DNA of 42,395 bases from Cyanobium usitatum str. Tous (GTDB lineage Bacteria > Cyanobacteriota > Cyanobacteriia > PCC-6307 > Cyanobiaceae), in assembly GCF_003011885.1 (NCBI RefSeq), contig NZ_PXXO01000017.1:1-42395 (forward strand). Direction: 5' to 3'. The stretch's first letter is position 1. Each line of letters opens with the position of its first letter. Below, piece by piece: positions 1 through 7,995 of the stretch. The translations under genes and the position numbers were made by a program. A model generated the notes under the pieces. The model saw only the letters and a list, made by a program, of their open reading frames with translations, ran no database searches and was not told where the DNA came from.

Positions 1-686
1 CGATTCATCAAGACTTCCTTCTCCCTCCACACGACTGAATTGATCATCTACTACCGATGCCACAGGTCCATCATCCTGGATCCCTAGCAGCGATCCATTT
101 CCTAGATTCACTCCACCGGCACTCGTTACTGAATCGCCGTCCTGATCTATAATCGTCTGCTTCACAAGCAGTGATCCACCTTCTCCTGTATTTAGGAACG
201 TCTCCTCATCATTTGATCCAGTATTTGAATGATATATATTATCTGGATTTGTTGTATCACTATAGGCAAATGTCACCACACCCGTGCTGCTATCAACGCT
301 GATAACAAATACCTCATTCGTCTCGTTTCCAAACTCCACTCCGAACACCTTCCCAGCATTAGCTCCACTCCCACTCACCAGCACAATCGCATTGCCAGGC
401 AATGACGCATCTGATGCATTCAGTAAATTAAGACCAGAGCTGATCGATTCTCCTGACAGCACAAGACCATAGGACTCTGTAACTCCAGGGACGTCTGTTC
501 CAACCGATCCAATACTTCCGCCAGGCGCGCTGAATGCTACTGATACATCTAACGTCGTGCTATAAATTCCATCACCCTGACCAGACGCTGGCATCGTTCC
601 TAACAGCTCCGATTCATCAAGACTTCCTTCTCCCTCCACACGACTGAATTGATCATCTACTACCGATGCAACAGGTCCATCATCCT
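1..686 (-). repeat. Tandem domain repeat in adhesin gene, 609-bp period
   Basis: Bases 1-77 and 610-686 are identical except for one position (61 versus 670). The offset of 609 bases is exactly 203 codons, one domain. The shared part encodes the start of a domain (DDGPVASVVDDQFSR and onward). Similarity stops at the left of the conserved block (base 78 versus 687), where one copy leaves the repeat array and joins the divergent first domain. Only one full repeat plus the start of the next is inside the window. Confidence 0.85.
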
Positions 687-2160
687 CAAAGACAAAAATA
701 CCTTGCCCAATATTCAGATTACCGAAGGCCTGATCTCCATCAAAATCAGTAACGATCTGCTGAACCTGAAGGAGATCGGCATCAGCCAAATTGAGCAGAA
801 CGGAATCATCGTTAGACGACGAGTCGGGATGCCAGATGGCTGACGATTGAGAGAGCGAGAGCAGACCAGCGGGGCTGATGGTGATCTGAAAATAAGTAAC
901 ACCACCTGCTGAGCCGATCACCGAGGTAGGTGATGCCTGCGAGAGCAATATCTCTGCACCTGGAACACCGACACTACCGAGTGCAAACAAGCCCGAGGGG
1001 ATACCGATGCCGTTTAGTACCAACCCATAAGAGACCGTTCCAGGCCCATCAGCCCCAAAACCAAACTGAGTGCCAGGATCAGCGCTGCTGTCAAAGAACT
1101 GGCTGACATCGAGAGACACCGTGTCGAAGCCAGCAGCGTTCTCAGAACCATCAGGCGTGCCGATCTCACCAACACTCTCATCCACGATCAGCTGAGGGAG
1201 CTCATCAGTGGAAGCCAACACAAACGGCGTGGCATCCACAATCCGAATGCCGCCAGTAGCGGTTGCAGTAGCACCGCTTAAGTCTGTAACGGTGGCAGAT
1301 ATCGGCACAAAGGCCGAGTTCTGATCAATATTTGGATTGCCCAGGGGATTGGTGTTGTTCACCGGGCTGGTGAGCGTGAAGCTGAAGCTGATCACGCCAG
1401 TGACGGGATCAAAGCCCTGCAGGGTGAGCACCCCTTCCGTTTCCGTGTCACCGTCTCCGGCTTCCAGGGGGATCTGGAAGGTGGGGCTAAGCGGATCGAT
1501 TGTGAGCAGCTGGCTGAGCGTGAACAGCTGTCCAGCTATCAGCACGGTGGCGATGTCGCCAATGCCATCGGGATCGCCGATCACGATGGTGCCCTGGCTG
1601 GTGGCAAACTGCGACAGACCAGCTTCCAGACCAACCTCAGACACCAGGCCGGAGGGCAGCTGGGTCAAAGGATCGCTGCGTAGCCCCTCGTTGAAGTTGT
1701 CGTCGTTATTACCCGGATCGCTGTCACCATCACTTGGCTCAGCGGGATTTTCCGGCAGCACGTCCACAGTGGGCGGACTGTTGGCTTCCTCACCAGCGGC
1801 TAGAGGAGTGAAAGGACTCAGCGCAGGATCGTCCTGAGCCACACCCGTCTGCACCACCCTGGGCTGATCAGGATTCTCGGTGGTGGTGGTGCCACCTGCT
1901 AATCCACCACTACCACCACCGACGTCGGTTTCGGGCTCAGGAATATCTTGAGTCACTCCTACAGCAGGGGGCTGGCTCTCCGGGGCCTGCTCGGTGATCG
2001 TGTTGTCGGTAGCTCCGCCCGTTGGGGTGCTGCCACCGGGATTGTCCATGCTGCCGGCGGTATCTACCACCGCGGCGTCCTGCATGTTGCCTGCCAGACG
2101 GCTCTCATCTTCGGCTGCTTGGGCGCCGTCTGTGAGCATGGTGATTAGATCTTCCGCCAT
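1..2160 (-). CDS. Large repeat adhesin, type I secretion substrate (N-terminal part, runs off window)
   Basis: Reading the minus strand from the ATG at 2160, the frame stays open for 720 codons to base 1, so the gene continues beyond the left edge. An in-frame stop lies about 45 bases upstream of the ATG, which limits the start. The first ~200 residues are acidic and rich in Gly, Thr and Pro, with no signal peptide, as expected for a protein exported by a C-terminal signal. From about residue 320 there are ~200-residue beta-type domains joined by DGDQAF/DGDSVT and DDGPVA motifs, resembling the DUF5801/T1SS-143 repeats of giant RTX-like adhesins. The second domain is complete and the third has just begun. 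The gene follows HlyD and the ABC proteins in the same direction but is separated from them by a terminator, so it probably has its own promoter. The role in surface attachment or as a cell-surface layer is inferred. Confidence 0.8.
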   Translation of the reverse strand, partial: MAEDLITMLTDGAQAAEDESRLAGNMQDAAVVDTAGSMDNPGGSTPTGGATDNTITEQAPESQPPAVGVTQDIPEPETDVGGGSGGLAGGTTTTENPDQPRVVQTGVAQDDPALSPFTPLAAGEEANSPPTVDVLPENPAEPSDGDSDPGNNDDNFNEGLRSDPLTQLPSGLVSEVGLEAGLSQFATSQGTIVIGDPDGIGDIATVLIAGQLFTLSQLLTIDPLSPTFQIPLEAGDGDTETEGVLTLQGFDPVTGVISFSFTLTSPVNNTNPLGNPNIDQNSAFVPISATVTDLSGATATATGGIRIVDATPFVLASTDELPQLIVDESVGEIGTPDGSENAAGFDTVSLDVSQFFDSSADPGTQFGFGADGPGTVSYGLVLNGIGIPSGLFALGSVGVPGAEILLSQASPTSVIGSAGGVTYFQITISPAGLLSLSQSSAIWHPDSSSNDDSVLLNLADADLLQVQQIVTDFDGDQAFGNLNIGQGIFVFEDDGPVASVVDDQFSRVEGEGSLDESELLGTMPASGQGDGIYSTTLDVSVAFSAPGGSIGSVGTDVPGVTESYGLVLSGESISSGLNLLNASDASLPGNAIVLVSGSGANAGKVFGVEFGNETNEVFVISVDSSTGVVTFAYSDTTNPDNIYHSNTGSNDEETFLNTGEGGSLLVKQTIIDQDGDSVTSAGGVNLGNGSLLGIQDDGPVASVVDDQFSRVEGEGSLDES

Positions 2161-2452
2161 GGTCTCGATACATTCGTCTGTATCCAAACTATGCAAGTCA
2201 ATTCAGCTAATCAAGGGGAAAACCGCCCATTGGCAGCTCACCAGGGGGCCCTGGGCTTAGCAGAGGATCCAATAAACCTGGGAATGACTGCAGTAGAGTC
2301 AGTTTGGGGTTTCTGAGAGGTGGCTGAGAAGTTTGCCCGATCAGGGTTTATTACAAATCGACGCAAATTAGAATGCTATTTTGGGAACACAAACACTGTT
2401 GAGCGAGTTCGGAGCAGCCAAAGCCGCCGTAGTCAATTCTTATAAAACATAC
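2161..2452 (-). promoter_or_regulatory. Upstream region of the adhesin gene, no gene seen
   Basis: This stretch of about 290 bases between the HlyD terminator and the adhesin start has no credible coding frame. Because the HlyD gene ends in a hairpin followed by a T-run, the adhesin promoter should lie here. On the minus strand TTGACT begins 41 bases before the ATG, but no convincing -10 box follows at the right distance and no Shine-Dalgarno sequence precedes the ATG. The promoter position is therefore unresolved. Confidence 0.35.
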
Positions 2453-2477
2453 AAAAAAGGCCACCCATGGTGACCTT
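2453..2477 (-). terminator. Rho-independent terminator after the HlyD gene
   Basis: On the minus strand, AAGGTCACC and GGTGGCCTT form a 9-bp stem with one mismatch and a 3-base loop (2457-2477), followed by a run of T residues (six A on the plus strand at 2453-2458). It lies 27 bases past the HlyD stop codon, so it probably separates the exporter operon from the adhesin transcript. Confidence 0.75.
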
Positions 2478-2503
2478 AAGAACCAAAAAGAGAAAGCCAA
2501 GTA

Positions 2504-3910
2504 TCAGCGCGATTCACGCAGTGCTGAATCAAGGGTACGGGTGAATGGCTGGAAGATGTAGCGCAGTACGCTGCGCTGGGGACCCTTGATGTCGGCCACA
2601 AGTGGCATACCAACAGCAATTGGGTATTTACGATTGGCCACATCTACAAACTGGCGGTCAAGCTGGATACGAGCATTGTAGTAGTACTTGCGGTCGTCGG
2701 GGTCTTGTACTGAATTACCACCGATGCTCAGCACCCGACCGGGGACCGAGCCATAAATAGTGGAATCAAAGGGCTGTAGTTTTACATCCACCTTTTGGCC
2801 TGGCTTCACAAAGCCGATGTCACCAGACGGAACCCGCACCTCCACCAGCCTCTGAGTGCTGTTCGGCACCACCGACAGCACCACAGCACCAGGACCGACC
2901 ACGCCACCAGGGGCCTTAAAGCGCAGATCGCTCACCACCCCATTCACTGGAGCCGTGATTTTGGTGCGCTCAAGCTGGTTACGAGTCTTCTTAATGTTTT
3001 CAGCCACTACAGCCTCCTCATTCACCAACTGAGCAACCTGAGAGTTCTGCTCAAAGACCAAACCAGATTGAACTCCATTTAGATTTGCCTCCGCCTGGGA
3101 GAGAGACTTCAGCGACTCATTACGCGCACCACGCATCTCCGCCAGCTTGGTATCGATGTCGAGCAGATTGAGCCGGGAGGCGGCGCCAGAAGCAACCAAA
3201 CCAGCCCACATCGCCCGCTGCTTCAAATACAGAGCGATCTGGTTGTTAAGGCCTGTGATCTCAGCCCGCTTCTCCGCCACCACAGCCTGGGCTGCCTTGA
3301 TCTGGTCGTTCCGATTGTCCATGCGGCTATTGAGCAGGTCCACCTGGGCCTGGCTCACCTTGTTGCCCTCCTTGATGCCCTCAGTGGGAGGCAGCACCCG
3401 CTCACCACGGATCGCAGCCTGCAGCTGCTGTTGCTGCAGCAGCAGGTTTTTGAGCTGTTGCTCAGTGGCGCGATATTCGCTTTCCACCAGATTGGGGCGC
3501 AGCTCCAACATCACCTCGCCCACGCGCACCTCGTCACCGTCGCTCACATCAACCCGCGACACAATGCCGCCTTCAAGGTGCTGCACCACATTCACTTCAC
3601 CTTCGGGAATCACCTCGCCGGAGGCATTCACCACCTGGGTTATGGGTGTTAGCGCCGCCCAAGGGAAGAAGATCAAGGCCGCTGCTCCAAGCACGTAAAG
3701 GCTGAGTCGTAGGTAGCGGTTGTCTGGTTTTTCCTCCAGCTCCAGGGCCTGACTGAGCCGGCTGCGACCAACCAGCGTGATCGCATCAGGGCTATCCATG
3801 CCGGGCAGCCGAGATAGCAGGCCGCCAGCGGGCGGTAAGGCAAGGGAAGAGGGATCAGACAGGGCGCTGCCAGAAATGGAGTTGTGGCCGTTGGCGGGTA
3901 TGGAAGTCAT
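2504..3910 (-). CDS. HlyD-family membrane fusion protein of type I secretion system
   Basis: The 468-residue product is a periplasmic adaptor that would link the inner-membrane ABC exporter to a TolC-type outer-membrane channel. A ~65-residue cytoplasmic N-terminus precedes one membrane segment at about residues 70-86 (LYVLGAAALIFFPWAAL). The lipoyl/barrel-sandwich half-motif with VVQHLEGGIVSRVDVSDGDE follows at about 108-127, then a long glutamine-rich coiled coil to about residue 310. The second half-motif (ITAPVNGVVSDLRF) and a beta-barrel with GMPLVADI near the C-terminus are typical of HlyD/LapC/PrtE proteins. The gene lies 36 bases downstream of the 710-residue ABC protein in the same direction, so they are probably co-transcribed. 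No TolC homologue is in the window. Confidence 0.92.
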   Translation of the reverse strand: MTSIPANGHNSISGSALSDPSSLALPPAGGLLSRLPGMDSPDAITLVGRSRLSQALELEEKPDNRYLRLSLYVLGAAALIFFPWAALTPITQVVNASGEVIPEGEVNVVQHLEGGIVSRVDVSDGDEVRVGEVMLELRPNLVESEYRATEQQLKNLLLQQQQLQAAIRGERVLPPTEGIKEGNKVSQAQVDLLNSRMDNRNDQIKAAQAVVAEKRAEITGLNNQIALYLKQRAMWAGLVASGAASRLNLLDIDTKLAEMRGARNESLKSLSQAEANLNGVQSGLVFEQNSQVAQLVNEEAVVAENIKKTRNQLERTKITAPVNGVVSDLRFKAPGGVVGPGAVVLSVVPNSTQRLVEVRVPSGDIGFVKPGQKVDVKLQPFDSTIYGSVPGRVLSIGGNSVQDPDDRKYYYNARIQLDRQFVDVANRKYPIAVGMPLVADIKGPQRSVLRYIFQPFTRTLDSALRESR

Positions 3911-3946
3911 GGCGGTTAAGGGGGTGTTAGATCAAAAAAAGGGGAA

Positions 3947-6079
3947 TCAGGCTGTTATCTTTTGCATACGCGCTCGCAGCTCCTCAGCCGTGCCCTGGAA
4001 AGAGGTGACGCCTTTATCAAGAATGCAGAGACGATCGGCCTTCTCCAGCAGCATCTTGTTGTCTGTTGCCATAATCACGCTGCGATCCTGGCCACTAAAG
4101 GTGCAGCGCCGCATAGACGGAAGAGCGTCCAATACCGCCTGGAACTGATCAGGAGCCAAGCCCTGACTGATGTCGTCTATCAACAAAATTGGCGTGTCCT
4201 TGATCAACGCCTGGGCTAAAGCCATAAGCCGGCGCACCCCATTGGGCAGCTGATAGGCAATCTCATCGGTGAGCGGCGTGTCGAAGCCTTCCGGTAGGCC
4301 ATCGAGAAAATCGAGCAGGCCCAGGCTGGTGCAGATCTGCCGAACCCCGTCCACAGTGACGTCAGGATTCATGGCCGTGAGGTTGCTCCAAATGGTGCCG
4401 GGCAACAGCTCGCTCTGGGGCATCAGGTATGCGATGTTGCGCTGGATTGCTTCGGCGCTGAACTGGCGGTAGTCCTTACCGTCAAATAGCAGGGTGCCGC
4501 TCACCAGCGGGTAAAGCTGGTCGACAACCCTCAGCACCGTGCTCTTGCCGCAACCGGCATTGCCGGTGATCGCCAACAGTTCGCCGGGTGCCACCGAAAG
4601 CGACACCCGGGTGATCGCTAGGGCAGCCTCGCCGCCAAGCCGGCAGGCCGCTGAATCCAGCAAGATCGATCCCCGCATACGCGGCGCACTCACCAAGGCA
4701 CCGGCAGGTCTCGTGCTGCTGCGCAGTCTGAAGAACTGATCGAGCTGGCCATACTGCTTACGCATCGAATCGAAGCGCAGCAAGGCATTCATCAACTGTT
4801 GAAACGGTGTAAATACCCTAAAAACGAAGAACATGGCGGCAATCAAGTTGCCCATGGCCGCCGGGCCCTGACCACTCGAATAGGCCAACCACACACCGAT
4901 AGCCAGGGTGAGCACGCTTGCCAGTTGGGAGGTGGTGCTAACGATTACTTGCAACCGGCCCACTTGACGGTTGATCGTGAGGCCACTGCTGGTGCTCTGG
5001 GCCGACAGCCCTCGCAGCCGCTGCAGCCACACCCATTCGACATTGGCCAGCTTCACTTCAAGGAAACGATTCACCAGCTCCTGCTGGGCCTGGGTGATGC
5101 CGATGCCCGTGGCCAGATTGATCTCGGAGGCACCGGTGTAGTAGCGAGACAGCAACCACACCAGCAGACCACTGAGCACCATCAACACCAGAGGCACAAA
5201 CACCAGCGGTCCTGCAATCATTGCAATGGCGCCTAAGTAGATCACCACAAAGGGAAAATCCAGGCAGGCCAGCGCTAGGGGGCCCTGCAAATAAGCCAGC
5301 AGGCCGTCAAGGTTGCGCTGCCGGTTGATGAGGCCGTGCTGGCCAAGGGTCTCGATCTGGCGGTAGTCGAGACCAAACAGCTTCTCCACCAGATTCACCC
5401 CCAGCAGAGCATCGAGCCGGCCCGAGAGCTGGGAGAGCAGGTTGGTGCGCCACTGGCGCAGGATCCAATCGAGCACGAATAGCAGCACGACCCCCAGAAA
5501 GATCCAGAAGGTGGAGAGCACACTGGTGCTCGGGATTGAAACGTTGTAAATAGCCCGGAGGTAAAAGGGCAGTGTCATCGCCAGCAGCGCCAAGGCGAAG
5601 CTGATGCCGTAGAGCACTGCTATGCGATTGGTGAAGCGGTAAAGAATCTGCTGAAGAAGGGTCACCCGCTCGGTGCTGCCTTTGTCCTGCAGAAACATCA
5701 ACCTGCCACCGGCCGGCACGGTATGAAGTTCGACGCGACCATTGACGTTGCCGGCTACAAGATCCCCCTTAGTGGTGATCGACAGCACGTAGGGCACGTT
5801 GTCTGGAGCCACATACAAGGCTGGCAGCAGCTGGGGGTTGAGCTGGCTCCAACTCTCGAGACCTTCCAGACGGCTGCCGTAACCGAGCCTCAGCAGCAAG
5901 TTGCGTGCATCGACCAGGTCCATGTGGCGAGGGTCGTTGCCGAAGAGCTCAAACAGCTCATCGGAACGGCCTGTCCAGAGCATCTGCTGAAGTAGCAGCC
6001 TTATGCAGAAGGCCATCGGCGCTTCTGAACTGAGCGTTAGATCGCGCAGCAACGTTGAGCGGGATGCAGAAATAGTCAT
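3947..6079 (-). CDS. Type I secretion ABC exporter with C39-like domain and degenerate ATPase motifs
   Basis: The 710-residue protein has the order seen in HlyB/LapB-type exporters: an N-terminal C39-peptidase-like domain without catalytic Cys/His (about 1-135), a membrane domain (about 150-440) and a nucleotide-binding domain. Walker A is intact (GNAGCGKST, about residue 505) and the Q-loop is present (YLMPQSELLPGTIW). However, the signature is LPNGVRR instead of LSGGQ, Walker B reads ILLIDDIS with Asp at the catalytic Glu position, and the H-loop is MATDN with Asp in place of His. Its ATG overlaps the stop of the upstream 582-residue gene (ATGA), which implies translational coupling and a heterodimer. 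It probably binds ATP but may hydrolyse it poorly. The likely substrate is the adhesin at 1-2160. Confidence 0.9.
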   Translation of the reverse strand: MTISASRSTLLRDLTLSSEAPMAFCIRLLLQQMLWTGRSDELFELFGNDPRHMDLVDARNLLLRLGYGSRLEGLESWSQLNPQLLPALYVAPDNVPYVLSITTKGDLVAGNVNGRVELHTVPAGGRLMFLQDKGSTERVTLLQQILYRFTNRIAVLYGISFALALLAMTLPFYLRAIYNVSIPSTSVLSTFWIFLGVVLLFVLDWILRQWRTNLLSQLSGRLDALLGVNLVEKLFGLDYRQIETLGQHGLINRQRNLDGLLAYLQGPLALACLDFPFVVIYLGAIAMIAGPLVFVPLVLMVLSGLLVWLLSRYYTGASEINLATGIGITQAQQELVNRFLEVKLANVEWVWLQRLRGLSAQSTSSGLTINRQVGRLQVIVSTTSQLASVLTLAIGVWLAYSSGQGPAAMGNLIAAMFFVFRVFTPFQQLMNALLRFDSMRKQYGQLDQFFRLRSSTRPAGALVSAPRMRGSILLDSAACRLGGEAALAITRVSLSVAPGELLAITGNAGCGKSTVLRVVDQLYPLVSGTLLFDGKDYRQFSAEAIQRNIAYLMPQSELLPGTIWSNLTAMNPDVTVDGVRQICTSLGLLDFLDGLPEGFDTPLTDEIAYQLPNGVRRLMALAQALIKDTPILLIDDISQGLAPDQFQAVLDALPSMRRCTFSGQDRSVIMATDNKMLLEKADRLCILDKGVTSFQGTAEELRARMQKITA

Positions 6080-7824
6080 GCGAACACCTCCCGGCCCTTG
6101 GCCGGCATATCGATTTGCTGATCACTCAACGAACTGAGCACCCTTCCGGCGCCGCTGATCAGCACAGTCGTGCGGCCTTTGGTGCGGCTCAAAATTCGCT
6201 GCAGGCCGTCGATGAATTCCTTGCCATAAGAGCAATCGCTCAGATCCAACAGCAGCACCTGGGGTGATCGAGCGAGGGCGGTGACCACCTGGAAGAGCTG
6301 CTGGGCATCGCGCGACAGCCCAGAAGGCACCGAGGTGCCCATTGCCGTGTCGTATCCATGGGGCAAGCCCCTCACCTTGGTATCCAAGCCGGTGAGGAAG
6401 GTCCAGAACAAGGCCCGGCGCTGGTAGCGGCGCGGCTGATAGCTGGTGATGTTCTCCAGCAAGGTCCCCTCAAAAAACTGGCGCGCGGGGTCTACATGGC
6501 TAATGCAGGCGCGCAGGGCCTCGCGTTGATAACTGGCCACCGGCAGACCGTTGAGCTGCAGACGAGCCTCAGGCTCGATCTGAATCAGAGCCATAAACAG
6601 GTGGCGGGCGCTGGCGCCAAACTGCTGATTGCCCAGCAGGGCCACCGAACCATTGGGAATCACCGCCAGGGGCTGGCCATCGAGAGCAAGGCTGAGAGCG
6701 CCATCAGTGGACATGGCCAGTTTTTTATCGCCGCCTTCCCCTTCCACCGGTGTGGCCATCAGTGCGTCGTATTCGTCGCGGGAATGAGCCAGGCGGCGGT
6801 AGCTGCTCCACAAGCCCATGGCCTGCTGCCAAGGGCTGAGGATTTTGCCGGCCAGCAGCAGGGCTGCCGCCAGGGCACCCACCAGCAACCTTCCCTGGAT
6901 CACCAGCAGGGCACCCCAAGTAACAATGCCAGCAAATGTGAGCTGGCTCATCAGCGAACCAAACGCCTGGTATCTACCGCTGAAGTTGTTGTTGACCATG
7001 CGCTGCCAGGCCAGCTCCTCCTGCCGCTGTTCGTTGCCCACCCGAAACTGACGGCCCAAGCCGTTCGACTTGATCAAGTCGATAGAACCCATCAACTTTT
7101 CTTGGTAGCTAAGCCGCTCGAGCTCCAGTCGGTCTCGCTGCTTGCTGATCCCCTCGTATTCGCGAGCGAATGCCAAGGCCCTCAGCACATAAATCACAAT
7201 GGCAATCACCGCGACGAAGCCGACGCTGCCTGCAATCAGGAACAGCACCAGCACGAACAACAGAGAGAAAACCAGGTCTATCGCGGTAGTGAGAGACTGC
7301 AGAGCACTCTCATCGCGCAGCAGGTTGATGCTGTTGAGGCGCTCCAGGTGGGTGGCAGGCGAGACGCTTAGGTAATCGCTTAGGCGCATCTGGGAGAAGT
7401 GGGCCAGCCCCTCAAGGCGCCGCTGATGCTCTAGCCGGGCTCCGTCGCCTCCAGTGAAACCAAGCCGCACGATCTTGAGCCAGCCGCCCAACACCATTAG
7501 CAGCACCACGACCACCGTCATTACCACCAGGCTCGACATCGCACCACTGGGCAGCACGGACGTATAAACGATATTGATATAAAGAGGGGACGCCAGCTCC
7601 AGCAGATTAATTAACACCGAGGCGATCAAGATCGGACCCAGCTGGTAATTGCTCCAGTCAGCATCGCGAAGCGACTGGAAGAAGCGGTGGCCAACAAACT
7701 CTTCGATCAGATCAAAGCTAGTATTCCAGGCACCTCGAATATTGGAGGCCAACCGGCCTACCGCCTGAGTAAAGATATACAAAGGAAATCGGCTCTGCTC
7801 TCTGACCTCTAGTGTTCTTATCAA
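6076..7824 (-). CDS. ABC exporter half-protein with pseudo-ATPase domain
   Basis: The 582-residue protein has an ABC-exporter membrane domain (hydrophobic segments between about 60 and 340) and a C-terminal domain that aligns by position with an ABC ATPase but has lost the catalytic residues. The P-loop is GNQQFGASA with no Lys, the Q-loop glutamine is absent (HVDPARQFF), the signature is PSGLSRDAQ, Walker B is VLLLDLSD without Glu, and the H-loop reads LISGAG without His. It should therefore be a structural or regulatory partner of the 710-residue protein, whose gene it overlaps by four bases. The frame opens with TTG at 7824, preceded by AGAAGAG. No ATG is available before the membrane domain, so this start is likely. 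It is the first gene of the operon. Confidence 0.85.
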   Translation of the reverse strand: MIRTLEVREQSRFPLYIFTQAVGRLASNIRGAWNTSFDLIEEFVGHRFFQSLRDADWSNYQLGPILIASVLINLLELASPLYINIVYTSVLPSGAMSSLVVMTVVVVLLMVLGGWLKIVRLGFTGGDGARLEHQRRLEGLAHFSQMRLSDYLSVSPATHLERLNSINLLRDESALQSLTTAIDLVFSLLFVLVLFLIAGSVGFVAVIAIVIYVLRALAFAREYEGISKQRDRLELERLSYQEKLMGSIDLIKSNGLGRQFRVGNEQRQEELAWQRMVNNNFSGRYQAFGSLMSQLTFAGIVTWGALLVIQGRLLVGALAAALLLAGKILSPWQQAMGLWSSYRRLAHSRDEYDALMATPVEGEGGDKKLAMSTDGALSLALDGQPLAVIPNGSVALLGNQQFGASARHLFMALIQIEPEARLQLNGLPVASYQREALRACISHVDPARQFFEGTLLENITSYQPRRYQRRALFWTFLTGLDTKVRGLPHGYDTAMGTSVPSGLSRDAQQLFQVVTALARSPQVLLLDLSDCSYGKEFIDGLQRILSRTKGRTTVLISGAGRVLSSLSDQQIDMPAKGREVFA

Positions 7825-7878
7825 ATCTCTTCTGCGGCTATTGCAAGGGTAAGCCTGTCAAGCTGGCCTGGCCACGAA

Positions 7879-7900
7879 TTCTCAGAAAGTTCTCAGAAAG
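7879..7900. promoter_or_regulatory. Tandem palindromic operator candidate between divergent secretion and MshEN-like genes
   Basis: TTCTCAGAAAG occurs twice head to tail (7879-7889 and 7890-7900). Each copy contains the perfect 9-bp palindrome TTCTCAGAA, and the centres are 11 bp apart, one turn of the helix. The site lies 55 bp from the TTG of the exporter operon and about 95 bp from the ATG of the divergent gene, where a shared regulator would bind. A second inverted repeat, ACTGCA-AGCCG-TGCAGT, is at 7960-7976 near the start of the plus-strand gene. The regulator is unknown. Confidence 0.5.
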
Positions 7901-7995
7901 GAATTATCCTTACCAAGGCAAACTGGCAAATCAAAGCTAGGCTGAATTTTGAGTCCACTACTGCAAGCCGTGCAGTATTAGTTCAGAGCTGAGCT

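Noticed and set aside
1337-1837. Plus-strand 166-codon open frame rich in Ser/Pro
   Set aside because: It is the antisense shadow of the adhesin gene, which has a coherent domain structure on the minus strand.
2113-2116. Possible LapG-type di-alanine cleavage site in the adhesin N-terminus (residues 15-16)
   Set aside because: Flanking residues (Q-AA-E) do not fit the usual TAAG/PAAG pattern and no LapG or LapD gene is in the window.
6358-7371. Plus-strand 337-codon open frame
   Set aside because: Antisense to the 582-residue ABC protein; His/Gln-rich composition typical of shadow frames.
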